A stretch of 64,000 nt of DNA from Cristatella mucedo (Eukaryota; Bryozoa; Phylactolaemata; Cristatellidae), in NCBI GenBank assembly GCA_009760855.2, contig WPIO01000179.1, positions 159,001 through 223,000 on the forward strand, given 5' to 3'. Within the stretch, counting starts at the first letter, position 1. Every line of letters begins with the position of its first letter. Of the stretch, positions 33,568-44,592 are shown in pieces. The notes under the pieces were generated by a model. The model did not search any database, was not told the DNA's origin, and was given only the letters and a program-made list of their open reading frames with translations. A program made the translations under genes and the position numbers.

Positions 33568-35235
33568 TGTATCTCCGTCAGTAACTCCACAAAGTCATAA
33601 AGACCATGTGGGTGTTACGCAGGAGAGTTTTGTATAGCGCACTCACAGCCTAAGCGGCTTTCGGTACGCGTTCGGTAGCCAACAAACTTTGTCTCACGCA
33701 ACAAAGAGAAAGTGGGAAGCATAGCAGAGTCAGGAGAGCAGTTGAGGTAGTGAGTAGCATAGAAGTAGCAGTTCTGGACCGCTGAAAAAGATGTGCCATA
33801 GTCGGCAGTTGGAGAGTAGATGTCGTTGCGTAAGAATTGTGGAAGCGAGTTCCACAGTCTAGGACCTGCAGAGCTAAAGCTTCTGTCGCCAACTGTCTTT
33901 AAGCGGAGGAATGGGACAGCTAATTTATTGTCCACACAGGACCTGAGGGTGCGAACAGGCTGAAACTGATGCAGCAGTTCAGATAGGTACGAAGGAGCCA
34001 AGCCGTGGCGGGCCTTGTGGGTCAGCGTAAGAACTTTGCTCTGTATCCTTTGCTCAACCGGCAACCATCCTAGCTCTTCCAGCAAAGGTGACACGTGCTC
34101 AAACCGCTGGGACTTGAAGACCAGCCTTGCAGCCATATTCATAATCAACTGTAGTGGCATAATAGCTTTCTTTGGTAGCCCAGCCAAAAGGGAATTACAA
34201 TAATCAAGCCGAGACAGAACTAAAGAGCTAGTTAATTTTTTTACAAGCCACTGTGGGAGACAGCTTCTAATCTTGGATAGGGATCGGATGTGATGGCTAG
34301 CTGTAGAGGCAGTCTTCTGAATGAAGCTTTTGAAATTGAGGCAGCTGTCGAACACGACACCTAGATTACGAGCACGTGGTGAAGGTCGCACAATAGCATC
34401 ACCTATTAGAACGGCAAAGCCTTTTAATCCAGCCACACGCTTAGGGTGTCCTATGAGAAGCAGTTCAGTTTTATCGTCATTTAATTTCAGGAAGTTTTCC
34501 GACATTCAGGATCGAATATCGGCAAGGCAAGCATTCAGTTTCTCAGTTGCTGCAGCAGACTCCGACGGTTTAAATGACAAATACAACTGAGTATCGTCAG
34601 CATAGGAGTGATATCCTATTCCATGGGCCTTAATCACTTTTCCCAGAGGTTGCATATAAATGGAGAACAGCAAGGGACCAAGTACAGACCCTTGAGGGAC
34701 TCCACAGGTGACCCTTCTCATGCCTGAGACCTGACCCCCACACGACACGGATTGAACACGATCAGACACACGCCAGTGCTTCGTCTGCCAGACCGATCGT
34801 TGTTCTCAATCGTTCAAGCAGAACTTCGTGATCAATGGTGTCGAAGGCAGCAGACAGATCTAGCAGAGCTAGGGCAGTGACATTCCCGTCGTCGTTGCCA
34901 CGTAGAATGTCATTATTAACACGGAGGAGAGCAGTTTCAGTAGAGTGCTGCCTCTTGAAACCTGATTGAAATGTTTCTGACATGTCATTATTTTCAATAT
35001 GTTCAACTGGCTGCTTAGCAACAATTTTTTCAAGAATCTTTGATAAGAACGGAAGAAGGGAAACTGGACGATAGTTTGCAAGGACCTCTGTGTCTAATCC
35101 ACGCTTTTTAAGAATAGGCCTAACGATTGCCGATTTGAAGGACTTGGGGACGACCCCTTTTCTCAAAGAAGCATTACAAATCTTGGTTATGGCAGGGCTA
35201 AGTTGGTCTGCAAGTGAAGACCACATAGATGAAGG
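33568..35235 (-). mobile_element. LINE-A, best copy (RT and C-terminal region), minus strand
   Basis: Reading right to left, the first open part (35226-34762) has the RT fingers motifs: [46 protein letters not shown] and [13 protein letters not shown] with the first catalytic Asp region. The next part has [16 protein letters not shown] and the catalytic [15 protein letters not shown] (YADD at 34593-34604). A single TGA at about 34506-34508 separates it from 297 uninterrupted codons: NFLKLNDDKTELLLIGHPKR, SSLVLSRLDYCNSLLAGLP, VDNKLAVPFLRLKTVGDRSF and FVGYRTRTESRLGCECAIQN. One frameshift near 34765 and one stop are the only obvious defects, so the copy is fairly young. It is 5' truncated and has no endonuclease. 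It belongs to the CR1/L2/Rex-like non-LTR group. Confidence 0.92.
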
Positions 35236-35244
35236 GCTCGTGCT

Positions 35245-35540
35245 TTGGCATCATCTGATTCTCTTACCCTGGATGTCCCACTTTTTAAACTGAAGATTGT
35301 AGGCGATAGTTTGTTTTGCTCATTAGGGCGTAGAGGAGTGTGGAATCTCCTTCATCACTCTTCTTGCAGATACTCTAGCCTGCAACGACGCCACTGCCGG
35401 CCCTGTTTCTGCCCGGCTTCATTCTTTTCTCCAAACCACTCTCTTCAGTGGCTTCTCTTCCGACTTGCCTTTACTTTTAGATATCGAGCTCTTTATTGGA
35501 TATCAGCGGAAATTTGCTGCGAATTTTCTCTGTTTGGATA
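35245..35540 (+). mobile_element. LINE fragment (third subtype), plus strand
   Basis: It reads LFKLKIVGDSLFCSLGRRGV, then WNLLHHSSC, and later an NHSLQWLLF-like end. Similar to the fragment at 33083. It lies head to head with the LINE-A copy. Confidence 0.5.
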
Positions 35541-36004
35541 ATTGCCACTAAACAACAGCAATTATTAAGACAAGAAATTGTGTGCTCTGCGTCATCTTTC
35601 AGACGTGGATATTCTGGCCTGGAGGGTATAGTTTGGCCAATCCTATTTCACACCTCGGGTATAAAGTAGCCTAGGCCGTTTTAACCACGGCTTATTAAGC
35701 GACCTAGGCCATTTTAACGCCGGGATATAAAGTGGCCTAAGCAATTTTAACCCCGGGTACACTCTGGGCGCGGTAGACTCTGGCCTGTCACGCCGGGTTT
35801 GGTGGACAGCGGGATGCGCGCGCGCCTCTTCAGCACGCGCCTCTTCAGCACGCGCCTACCCTCGACTGACGACGAACGAACGCGCTGACGCCCGCAGACA
35901 CGCCTCTGAAGGGCTTTCGCGAAAGTTCGCGGTGAGCAGAGTCAGTCAGTCGCCTGTGCGCCAGCCTGCCGACGTCCGTTCAGCGAGCGTCAGACAGCAT
36001 TATA
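35541..36004. other. No gene recognised
   Basis: A loose tandem of a 50-60-bp unit containing TATAAAGTGGCCTAAGC-like blocks (35655, 35698, 35731), then a GC-rich stretch with CTCTTCAGCACGCGCCT repeated at 35826-35860. Confidence 0.45.
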
Positions 36005-36052
36005 TTTAGCGATAATTGTTATGACTATTCATTTGCATAGCACCCTTAGAGA

Positions 36053-36132
<80 letters not shown>

Positions 36133-36560
36133 GGCAATTTACAAATGCTGTAAGGTAAGCACGTCCATATGATTATTGGTAACATGCATCCTTTCAGCAC
36201 GCATTAGCAAACGAAAAAGCAATTCACGCTGACTCAGAAAGTGCTGTGAGGAACCGGTGCATTCTCAGCTTCTTTTTAAATGTCAATTCATGAGTTATCT
36301 CGACGTCTGTCGGGCGTGAGTTGCAGGCTGTGGCAACGTACTAAGGGCACGGTCTCCAAAAGGTTTGGTGTTGGATCGAGGCACCTCTATACGACTTGAG
36401 TAAGAGCTCCTGGCGGTAAGATGCCCTGGCTGACTGGGAAGTAGTTCGGAGAGGTGGGCTGGAGGGCGATAACTCCCACGACAGGAAAGCCTAGGTGCTT
36501 TGCATCCGCCTGAGCCGCTACAGGCCGGATGTTTTGATCGTACAGGGCCCCCGGCCCTCC
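36005..36560 (-). mobile_element. LINE-B fragment with expanded CT tract in its tail
   Basis: The left end has GCATAGCACCCTTAGAGATC, then a long CT run, then TAGGCAATTTACAAATGCTG, which is the LINE-B hairpin tail with its CTCTCTCT core expanded. Further right, CACGGTCTCCAAAAGGTTTG and a GGCTGGAGGG region match the LINE-B coding part at reduced similarity. Confidence 0.72.
36053..36131. repeat. (CT)n microsatellite, about 39 units
   Basis: Nearly pure CT run inside the LINE-B tail. Confidence 0.97.
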
Positions 36561-37102
36561 TATACGGTACACCGGCTAGGTGTACCGCAGAGAAGCTTGT
36601 TGGAAGTATTCAGTTGCTAGCCTGCTGATTCTGGAAGATTCGGTTAGCTGCATGACCTTGGCGGGGGGGGGGGGTGAAGTTGGACCGTGAACGCTGTGTG
36701 CTGTTGCTCCGCGAGCGTCAGCCGCCGTATACACTGTCGTTGAAGTACGCCCTCGAGTGTTTTCGCATCATCGCTAGTGTCGTTGCCGATTTCGTACTGC
36801 ACCGGCTGCAGAACTTTAAGCGCCTTATTATACAGGCCGGAAAGACCTGCAAGTATTGAAAGTAAGCTGCAGAAGTCGAGACGGGATGGCCTGGCTGGGA
36901 TGGAACGTACTGTCTAGGTTTGAGGTTTTGATTGAAGAGTTTAGCTGGTCTATCGCTACTCGTTCCAGTGTCTACGATACGGTCCGGCAAGGCAGAGTGG
37001 GCGGATGTTGCTCAAGTTCTCCTGGTCTTGTGCTAGTTTCTGAATTAGTGGCCCGACAACAGCCTTTTTGAAAGGTGCAGGGACCAGATCTGCGGCTACG
37101 GA
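36561..37102. other. No gene recognised
   Basis: Contains a G10 run at 36664-36673. Near 36880 GCAGAAGTCGAGACGGGATG is shared with LINE-B (14809), suggesting a scrambled LINE-B fragment. Opposite frames near 37000 resemble decayed LINE RT (VPAPFKKAVVGPLIQK). Confidence 0.45.
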
Positions 37103-37105
37103 CAT

Positions 37106-37136
<31 letters not shown>

Positions 37137-37191
37137 ATTCACACACACACACACACACACATACACATATATATATATATATATATATATC
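37103..37191. repeat. Compound (TA)n-(AC)n-(TA)n microsatellite
   Basis: TA at 37105-37133, AC at 37140-37160 and TA at 37166-37190, directly abutting the 3' end of an inverted SINE-A. It probably grew from the SINE's AT-rich tail. Confidence 0.95.
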
Positions 37192-37318
37192 ATTTGTAAA
37201 GCACCCCAAGAGAGCTTAATCTCTATTCAGGCGCTTCACATATGCCTCGGGGCTCGAGCCCACGACCTCAGCCACGCCTCGGTCGTGGCGAGCACCTTAA
37301 CCGCTGGATCAAACCGCT
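37188..37318 (-). mobile_element. SINE-A, full-length copy, minus strand
   Basis: The reverse complement gives the tRNA-like head (GGTTAAGGTGCTCGCCACGA, then GGGCTCGAGCCCCGAGGC) and the tail AAGCGCCTGAATAGAGATTA followed by GCTCTCTTGGGGTGCTTTAC. Confidence 0.85.
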
Positions 37319-37439
37319 CTCGGCATTATATCTTAGTTAATAAGAAGGGTAGCACCAAATCGATGCATCGCAGCAGAATGCAAGGCAGCAAGCAGCCTTC
37401 CTCCCGGCTCCCCCTTGCTTTCGCTCTCGGTCGTTCTGC

Positions 37440-37715
37440 AGCAGCTATACATTCGCTGACGGAGAACGCAAAGCTTCCAGCGAGGAAACGACCCGAGTTC
37501 GTGCGCAATTAAAATGGCGCTTCTCGGTTTTTCGCTGCCCACTGCAGCGAAAACGCGCTCGCTGCCAGCGAGGAAATGACTGATTTGAGTTCGTTCGCGA
37601 TTAAAATGGCGCTTCACACTTTTGCACTGTCCATCGCGGCGAAAACGCCCCGCTTCCGCCGAGAAAACGATTGGTTAAAAAACGTGTACAATTAAAATGG
37701 CGCTTCGCCGAACTT
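37440..37715 (+). repeat. 91-92-bp tandem repeat with AAAATGGCGC boxes
   Basis: ATTAAAATGGCGCTTC occurs at 37508, 37600 and 37691. The sequence between is similar each time, with GCAGCGAAAACGC / GCGGCGAAAACGC and CCAGCGAGGAAATGA / CGCCGAGAAAACGA blocks. A fourth partial unit precedes 37508. AAAATGGCG is close to the YY1 recognition core, so these could be a spaced promoter array; that is inference. Confidence 0.8.
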
Positions 37716-37717
37716 GC

Positions 37718-37829
<112 letters not shown>

Positions 37830-38046
37830 GGACGGCGCACGAGCAGCTCGAATCGGGCATCCCGCCGGGGCGAGACGGCGAGCACCCTGGACGGCGCCGC
37901 GCGACGGCGGCGCAGGAAGCGGCGCGGAGCTCGTCATTGACCTTGACGGGCGTCCTTAAGAATAGGCAGGCCTACGCTAAACTCATTAGGCGAGCCATCG
38001 ATAATGGCCGTATTGATTAAGCAATCGTTGCTCGCCGTAATTGCGC

Positions 38047-38293
38047 ATGGAGCTTCTGCGGTGTATGGAGGCCAGCGGATCCTTCTTGTGGTACAACAGC
38101 AGCAGCCGCGACGACCGGGCGACGACCTCGGACGACGACGACGCGGCGTATCGCGGATGGAGCGACGTGCTGCGCACCGTGTTCGGCAGCGTGCTGTCCT
38201 GCCTGCGCCTGCCCTGCGTCAGGAAGCACTCCCTGTGCCTCGATCTGACCGTCTTCGGCGTGCCTGTGCAAGTGCGAATGCAATCCGATGCAG
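38047..38293 (+). CDS. Putative alternative or separate first exon
   Basis: The ATG at 38047 (GCGCATGG context) opens a frame beginning MELLRCMEASGSFLWYNSSS, then an acidic TTSDDDDAAYRGWSDVLRT segment, then a Cys/Leu-rich part (VFGSVLSCLRLPCVRKHS) and LDLTVFGVPVQVRMQSD. A possible donor, GATGCAGGTTCG, follows at 38293/38294, but in phase 1, unlike gene X (all phase 0). It may be a first exon of another transcript from the same promoter, or not coding. No family recognised. Confidence 0.35.
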
Positions 38294-38834
38294 GTTCGTT
38301 TTCCGAAGACGGCGGCGCACCCGCGCACGCACCGTCCGCCGGGCGCCCGGTGCATGCTCGATCGAGCGGCCCAGACCTATTCAGCACCGCAGGCGGGCGG
38401 GCAGCTTTTATCAGCGACGTCTCGGATAGGATACCGGCGCGGCGGCGGCGGCGCGGAGGCGAGGCGCCGAACTTCGGCCCGCCGCCTCATTACGGGGCGG
38501 CGGGCCTCCGCCCGCCCCCTTAACCCGCCCAGGTGCATCGCATAGTGTATCGAGCGTTCGCGTGCGAATGCTCTGACCGTCCGAAATGCGATGGCGCGGC
38601 GAGAGGCATTAGCCCTCCCGGGGACGGTGGACGGCTAGAGCGGGGACCTTCGCGCAAGCCAGAGGCCGGTCGCGCCTCGCTCGCGAATCTGGGCGGCTGC
38701 GCCGGAGGCGCCGGCGGAGCGTGCGGCTGAGGTTACTTCAGCGAGACCTGACCTTTTTGCCGGTTCGGAAGTACCTGGATGATCCGTCGCTCGCGCTCTC
38801 GCGCCAGGTGCCGTGGCGCTAGTCGTGGCCGTGC

Positions 38835-39050
38835 ATGGCCGGCTGTGAGTGGATCGCGTCGGAATGCTTGGTCTTTTCAGTGAAAACCGCCGGGATCCTC
38901 TGCATTATCGGCATCGGCATAGGCATAGGCCTAACGTCATGGCTGGTGTGCAAGCTCCACGGGCCGTCCGGCGGCCGCACCGCGGCGGTGCGGTGGGGCC
39001 GCGACGCCAGCCTCGTCTGGGACGTCGTCGGTCGGCGTTCTCGTTCGCTG
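38835..39050 (+). CDS. Gene X exon 1 (start codon and membrane segment)
   Basis: The ATG at 38835 (GTGCATGG) opens 72 codons ending at a strong donor, CGCTG|GTAAGG. The protein begins MAGCEWIASECLVFSVK, followed by a clear hydrophobic segment from about residue 18 to 39 (TAGILCIIGIGIGIGLTSWL) and then basic residues, as in a single-pass membrane anchor or an uncleaved signal. I chose this exon because the next exon has no start codon for 172 codons, lies downstream in the same orientation, and needs a phase-0 partner, which this donor supplies. The CpG-rich setting fits a first exon. The linkage is inferred, not proven; a transcript is needed to confirm it. Confidence 0.5.
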
Positions 39051-40882
39051 GTAAGGGACGCGCTTCGCGGGACGCGACTCGACGCACCCGACACAGACAA
39101 GACAGACAGGCGGGCATTTCGTTGCTCTTTTGTACGTAGCCTTCCTCCTCGCTTTTGCCGCTGAGCAGTGTTCTCTGGTCTCCCGCGCGGGGCCCCCGGG
39201 CGGGTTTAGCTGACCGGATAAGCTCACTCGCTAAGCTATATAAAGCTAAGCCCCCTCGAAGCTTACCGCTGGCTGGCTTCCGTGACGTTAGGGCAGTCCG
39301 AAAGTCGCGTCTGTGTCGGTCGGTCCAGCCCGAGCCTACCGCTGGCCAGCCCACCTGCCGTACATCGGCTGCTGCTCTTGTTAATGTTATGTGTGTCCGT
39401 CTGTAACTCCACAAAGCCACAGGGGCTAAGTTATTGTTAGGCAGGAGAATTTTCTGCAGAGCACTCAAAGCCTAACAACTTTCGGTAGCCATAGCCGACA
39501 AGACTTCTCCCCTGCTGAAAAGAGAAAGTGAAAGCAGAGCTGAATCAGCCGGGCAGTCGAGTAGCCTGGAAGTAGCAGCTTAGGACGCTCGCAAGAAAGT
39601 GCCACATTCAGCTGCAGCAATGGAGTGCCGCTCGATTGGGGAGAGCGAGGCAGAATTGCCACTTTGTCATGTTGGATTCGTCATCGGGGTCGGGTGTTCA
39701 ATGGAGCTTGCGAAGTTACCATCCGCGATTAATGGCCGAGCAAACGCCGAACCCCAGATAGCCGCCTGCACGAGCGAGCAGGTTCGCCAACACGAATGCC
39801 CACGTCTGCCCACTCGCCAGCAGATGCACTCCCAAGCCGGATGCATTGCAAAACCACACGACCTGCCTGATGGTCGCACGCTCAGTGCACCGAGCTACCG
39901 AGCTGCGTTCGGGACATGGGTCCAGCCCTGGTGAGGCAGCCGAGCGTGAAACGTGGTGTCTAGAAGAGCGGACGCAGCCAGCGGCTGTAAAGGGTCGCCT
40001 TCGTCGTGTTACTAGTCAGCATTGCCGGCCACCAGCAGAAGCTGGAAATCTTCGTGGCCTCAAACGGATTTGTCACTGAGTCGCACAGCAGGATCCACTC
40101 ATTCTCGGACCATTTCCCGTTGCACTGAGAGTGCTGGTCATGCATCCGAGCTGTCCCGAACTTCACCTGTTCGAAAGTCTTCCGGCTGCGAGTGAAGGGT
40201 GTGGGTGCACCGGGTGGGACCGGGCATGTCCGGCGAGTGGGTGCGATGCCCTTATTGTGATCCGCCACAAGGCCGAGCAGCGGTGACTTTCGGTGCGGTT
40301 GCCTCTTGTGCACAGCACGAGCCAGGCACGGCAGGCGCCTTATCTCGGGCTGCTGCGATTGTAAGCCTGAGAACCAGCATCCTTTGTTGGCCAGGCCGCT
40401 GAGCAGCTCGAACAGGCACAGCTGCTTTCAGCTTAACCCCCCCCCCCCACAGCAGCAGCAGCAATTTTTAGCCCTCGAGGCTGCTTTTAGCTCCCCCCAC
40501 AGCTGCTTTCAGCTCCCTGGAGGCGGTTTATCGCACTGCATTTCAGCAATGCACCCTGTAAGACTGTGATTAGCCACCGTGATGTCGACTGCTGGTGTGT
40601 CACCCAACACTACTTACTTGTCTGACGGAGCTCTGAAAGGCTGATGGCTGTTGGTTCCTTGCTGCAGTGCTATTTTCGGCAGCCTTTTCTAGGGCCAGCT
40701 CTCCATCGAGTTATCCCCTCGCTGTGCGACTGCATGCTGAACGGCGACTTTTGGCTTGTCGTTGATTGCTCTTTTGGCAGAGCACTCGCACAGTGCGCAC
40801 GTGTCTGTGTGTGCTCTGTTTAAAGGCTGCTGCCTCGACGGCAATATCGGCTCTTCCATCTGAATCTTTTTGGAATGGTCAG
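39051..40882 (+). other. Gene X intron 1
   Basis: 1832 bp between donor GTAAGG and an acceptor ending GGAATGGTCAG. An earlier in-phase acceptor at CTTTTGGCAG (40780) would add 34 codons to exon 2. Contains a LINE-A fragment and an isolated TATATAAAG at 39237. No other exon recognised. Confidence 0.4.
39392..39625 (-). mobile_element. LINE-A 3' end fragment
   Basis: CCGTCTGTAACTCCACAAAG is the reversed LINE-A terminus. The region up to 39625 aligns with LINE-A with changes (for example GAAAGCAGAGCTGAATCAG for GAAGCATAGCAGAGTCAG). Confidence 0.75.
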
Positions 40883-43354
40883 CCTCGTCGGCGTAGGCCT
40901 CCAGCGTGTGACTCCTGTGAGGAGGCCGAGGATGGCGATCAGTACTCGCCGCCAGGAGCGCTGTCACTCTGCACCGATGGCCGCCAAGCCAGCAGCTCAC
41001 TGCCCGCTGATGCGGACTCGGCGGTTCTCCAGTGGCTGGCCGGCGGCAGCGAGTCGTTTGCGGACAGGCATGCCCGCGGTCACACAGCTGCACAGCTTCA
41101 TGTGCAGCCGTCTGCCCGCGGCCGAAGTGCATTCGACTCGGTGCGACACGGCCAGCGATGCTGCCCCAGCGACGTCGGTGCGGCTGCCGCCTGGTTTATT
41201 CATGCTGCCACAGGCAGCGACGCCGACCGAGCGCATCTGCCGTGGCACCCGCAGCTCCCACCTTTGTCTGACGTTCCCAGCATGCAGAGCAGCACGCGTG
41301 ACAGCGGTTTCCTCGAGTGGGCTCCTGCAGACGCTCAGCAGCAGAGCACCGACGACGACAGGATTGGCTGCGCACCGTCGCTGCCTCAGCTGCCACCTGA
41401 GACGAGCTGCTCGCTCCAACACCCACCGGATGCTGGGTGTTGGAGCGAGCAGCTCGTTCCATCGGGCGCGCAGCACGATGCCGCCTCGTCGAGGCAGCAG
41501 CTGCCGGAAGTCGGGCTTCCGGCAGCCGGGCTCCTCGAGGGCGCATTGGCGGACGCAGGATCAGCGGGCGTAAATCCATTGGCTGCAGACGTCGACGCTG
41601 CGCCGCTGCCGTTGCTGTCGCCGCCGACAGGCGACTCGAACGACTGGTCATCAGTGGCTGCTTGGCTCGAGCGGCAGCCGTGGCCGCACGCACCGCAGCC
41701 GCAGCCTCGTGCCCCGGCCGCCAGCTGCGCTTCTCGGCTGGCAGCCGGTAACCCGGCACGCGGCTCGGCTACCGCCGCCGCCAGGCGGCGCTGGGCCAGC
41801 GGGACCGGCACCGACATCATCGACGGCCCCGATGGCTCAGCCTCGGGTGCCCACGCTGCTGACGCGCCGTCAGGAGTCGCAGTCGACTCGACTCTGCCCG
41901 AGCCAGCAGCTCGGCCGACGGGCCTAGACGCGACTGGCTCCTGTTGCCGAGGCGCTTCGGTAAACGCCTGGCGCGGCCGTCGAATCGCCGAGCCGTCGTC
42001 GAGCTTCGGCAGGCTCTCCGCTGCTGCTGCTGCCGCCGAAGCCGCCGACGACGACGGTGCTGCCACCGCTAGCGCCCCGTTAGAAAGCCTGGCCAGCGCT
42101 GAGCTCTGCGAGAATGCCGACTCCCGGTCTTCCCTGACCGACGTTTGCTCCGAGCTGAGCCTCGGCGAAGCCAGGGACGCTGCCGACCTGCTGGACGGCG
42201 GCGGAGGCGGCCCGTTTCGGGACGACGGCTCTCGCGCCAGCCAGGCAACCCAGCAGGACTCGGCCCCCGAGTCTCGGCCCTGGTCTCCGACTTCCGATGC
42301 TGCCGCCGCGTCGTGGACGTCCGAGCCGTGGACGGACGACGTGTCGTCGTACAGCGCCGGCTCCTCTGCAGTCACGTCGCCCGCTCACGGCTCGATCCGG
42401 TGCTCGGCGTGCTCTTCGTCTGCGGAGGCGACCTCTAGGCTGGCCCGAGTCGCTTGCGCAGCGTGCAGAGGTGACGAGGCAGCGGCCACGTCGGCGTCCG
42501 TTGATGCCGACGGTGGCGGCAGCATGCCGAGCCCCGTCTGGCTCGACACGGTCGACAGGCTGGCGACGATCGAGACGGAGCTGGGCGCCCTGAAGGCAGA
42601 AATGTCCGACATTGAGCGCTGCCTGAAGGGCTTCATGGCCCGAGACAGCTTCGACAGTGGCTACAGCCCGGAGAGGCTGCGCAAGCTCACGCGCGTCGTG
42701 CTGGACAGTGAGCAGGGCGCCAGCATGACGTCGGCCGAGATCGGCAAGGCGTTTGACATCCTGCGCAGGTACCGCCGAGGATATGCCGCTGCCGCTGCGA
42801 GGGCTTTGCACTGCCGTGAGGGCGACACTTTGCCACTCACCCGAGGCTGCAGTTGGCCGGACGAGACCAGAGCTGGCCAGGAGCGTCGGAACTCCTTCTC
42901 AGACTCGGTGTGCCTCAGTGAGCTCGACCCGAGCGACATGGGCGTATCCAGTGACGACGAGCTCGCCAGCCGAAAGAACGCGGCCGCTCCCAACGCTGCC
43001 GGGCGACGGCCGCCGTCAGGGTATTCGGGTGCAGCTGGCGGCGCCCTGCGAAGGGCGTGCTTAAAGCCGAGCAGCAGCCTGACAGACGTGGCTGCGCAAG
43101 CTGGCCATGCTTGCGCTGCTTCGCGTCGCGCTGCCGATTTCGTCACGGACCCTATCGGCGGTCGGTGCCGCCGAGAGACCGGACGTGATGAGGCCGCTCG
43201 TGCACCTATAGGGCGGTCAGTGGGCCAGAGTGAATTGTCGCCCCGTCGCGGTCGCAGCAGTGTCTTCAAAGCGCTGAAGCTTATTGACGTCGTTGATTAT
43301 CGACTGACTTTGAGCGGCAGTGCCTCGGATGCGGAAAGCGATGCTCTGGCAAAG
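40883..43354 (+). CDS. Gene X exon 2 (large, low-complexity and helical region)
   Basis: An uninterrupted frame of 824 codons, the longest in the window, in CG-rich DNA with protein-like sequence. It begins after the acceptor GGTCAG (PRRRRPPACDSCEEAEDGDQ). A TGA at 40763 closes the frame upstream and the first in-frame ATG is only at 41282, so splicing from an upstream exon is expected. The first 550 residues are rich in Ala, Ser, Pro, Asp and Gln and probably disordered. About 42538-42640 encodes a short heptad-like helix (WLDTVDRLATIETELGALKA). It is followed by RDSFDSGYSPERLRKL and SAEIGKAFDILRRYRRGYAA, likely ordered. Serine-rich motifs such as SFSDSVCLSELDPSDM follow. The exon ends DAESDALAK at AAG|GTAAAT, phase 0. 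No enzymatic motif seen and no family recognised. Confidence 0.8.
41402..41457. repeat. Perfect 24-bp inverted repeat inside a coding exon
   Basis: 41402-41425 is the exact reverse complement of 41434-41457, with an 8-nt loop CCGGATGC. The frame stays open across it, encoding TSCSLQHP and CWSEQLV on the two arms. The mRNA would form a strong GC-rich hairpin. Confidence 0.95.
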
Positions 43355-44505
43355 GTAAATAGTCTGCTGAGGACGGCAGTATTGTTTCGCTGCTTGCCAG
43401 CACCTTTTTGGAACAGTTTGTACTTGTTTGTAGCATTTCCGGTTCTATGTTATTGTGCTGCTCTCGGATTTGATACTCACAGAATTAATCAATGCTGCCT
43501 CGTCGAGTATATTACTTTGGCAGTTCACATGTGTGATCCAATGTTCCGACGGATATCATGTCATACGGTGCTGCTCCACGGGTGGCAGCAGTCTGCCACT
43601 GTAGCTGTTGCTTCCGGTTGGCCTTCTGAGCTCGCCCAGTGGGGAAGCTGGCCTGGCCGAGAGCAGGCTAGGGTTTGGCCTGCCCTCTGCGCAACTTCTG
43701 CCTCCGGCTGACTGACTCGGTCACCTCTTAAGACGTTCGTTGCTCAGAGCTGGAGCTCTTCCACTGCGTTTATTGTGCCACTAGAGTTTTGCAGGCCTTC
43801 CTGTGTTGGTGAGGACCGTCTCGGACTGGCGTATCGGCTTCGCCTGTTGTTGCTTTCCAGTCATGCGCGATTTTTGCGATTCTCAGAGTCAAGCAGCATT
43901 CGAGCTTATTTACCGTACTCTAATTCTTTCTCCTAGTGTGTCTGCTGCTAGGTATGCGTGGCCAGCATTGCACTGGCACGGCTTGTCTCTATCTATTCTA
44001 TATCTTATTTGAGTGACAACGTGCATTGCCTCTTACTCCTAGGCTCCTGGTCATCAAGGCATTTTGCAGCATAAGCATCTGACTCACCTACCACAGCGCT
44101 CAGTGCAGGCCTCGAAGGACTGCTTTGGGCATTAGATCGAGGGCGGCCACTTGACATTCAGAGGAGGTGGTTACTGGAGGTGAATAGCTAGACTCTCGCT
44201 CTGAGGCAAGGAGGGGGACCTGGCGGCAGCAGCAGCCCCCCCCCCCCAACATATGCTCCTCCCCAGTGACCAGATGGTTTTGGTTGGCCTTCCAGCTTCC
44301 GCCTTCCGGTGCCCCTCTGCTAATAGCCCATTGGCCAGCTGCAGTCGGCTAGTCTCGATGCCCGTGCTGGTAGCTCGCTGCCTTCTGCCCTGCCCTCCAA
44401 TGCTGCTCTCAGCTTTGGTGGTCGACCAGATGAGTAGCATCCTTTGGCTGTCTGTCCACCACTGCTGTGCTCTCGCATTTCGATTGGCCACCCGCCGTGT
44501 GCTGC

Positions 44506-44592
<87 letters not shown>

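Noticed and set aside
41386-42375. 329-codon minus-strand frame opposite exon 2
   Set aside because: It mirrors the GC-rich codon pattern of the plus-strand exon, as do three other antisense frames; the plus-strand frame is much longer and joins in phase with other exons.
42661-43269. 202-codon minus-strand frame
   Set aside because: Shadow of gene X exon 2, same reasoning.
40766-43711. Treating the whole 981-codon open frame as one intronless gene
   Set aside because: It has no ATG for the first 172 codons after a TGA at 40763, and its last 119 codons lie beyond a strong donor with loss of protein-like character.
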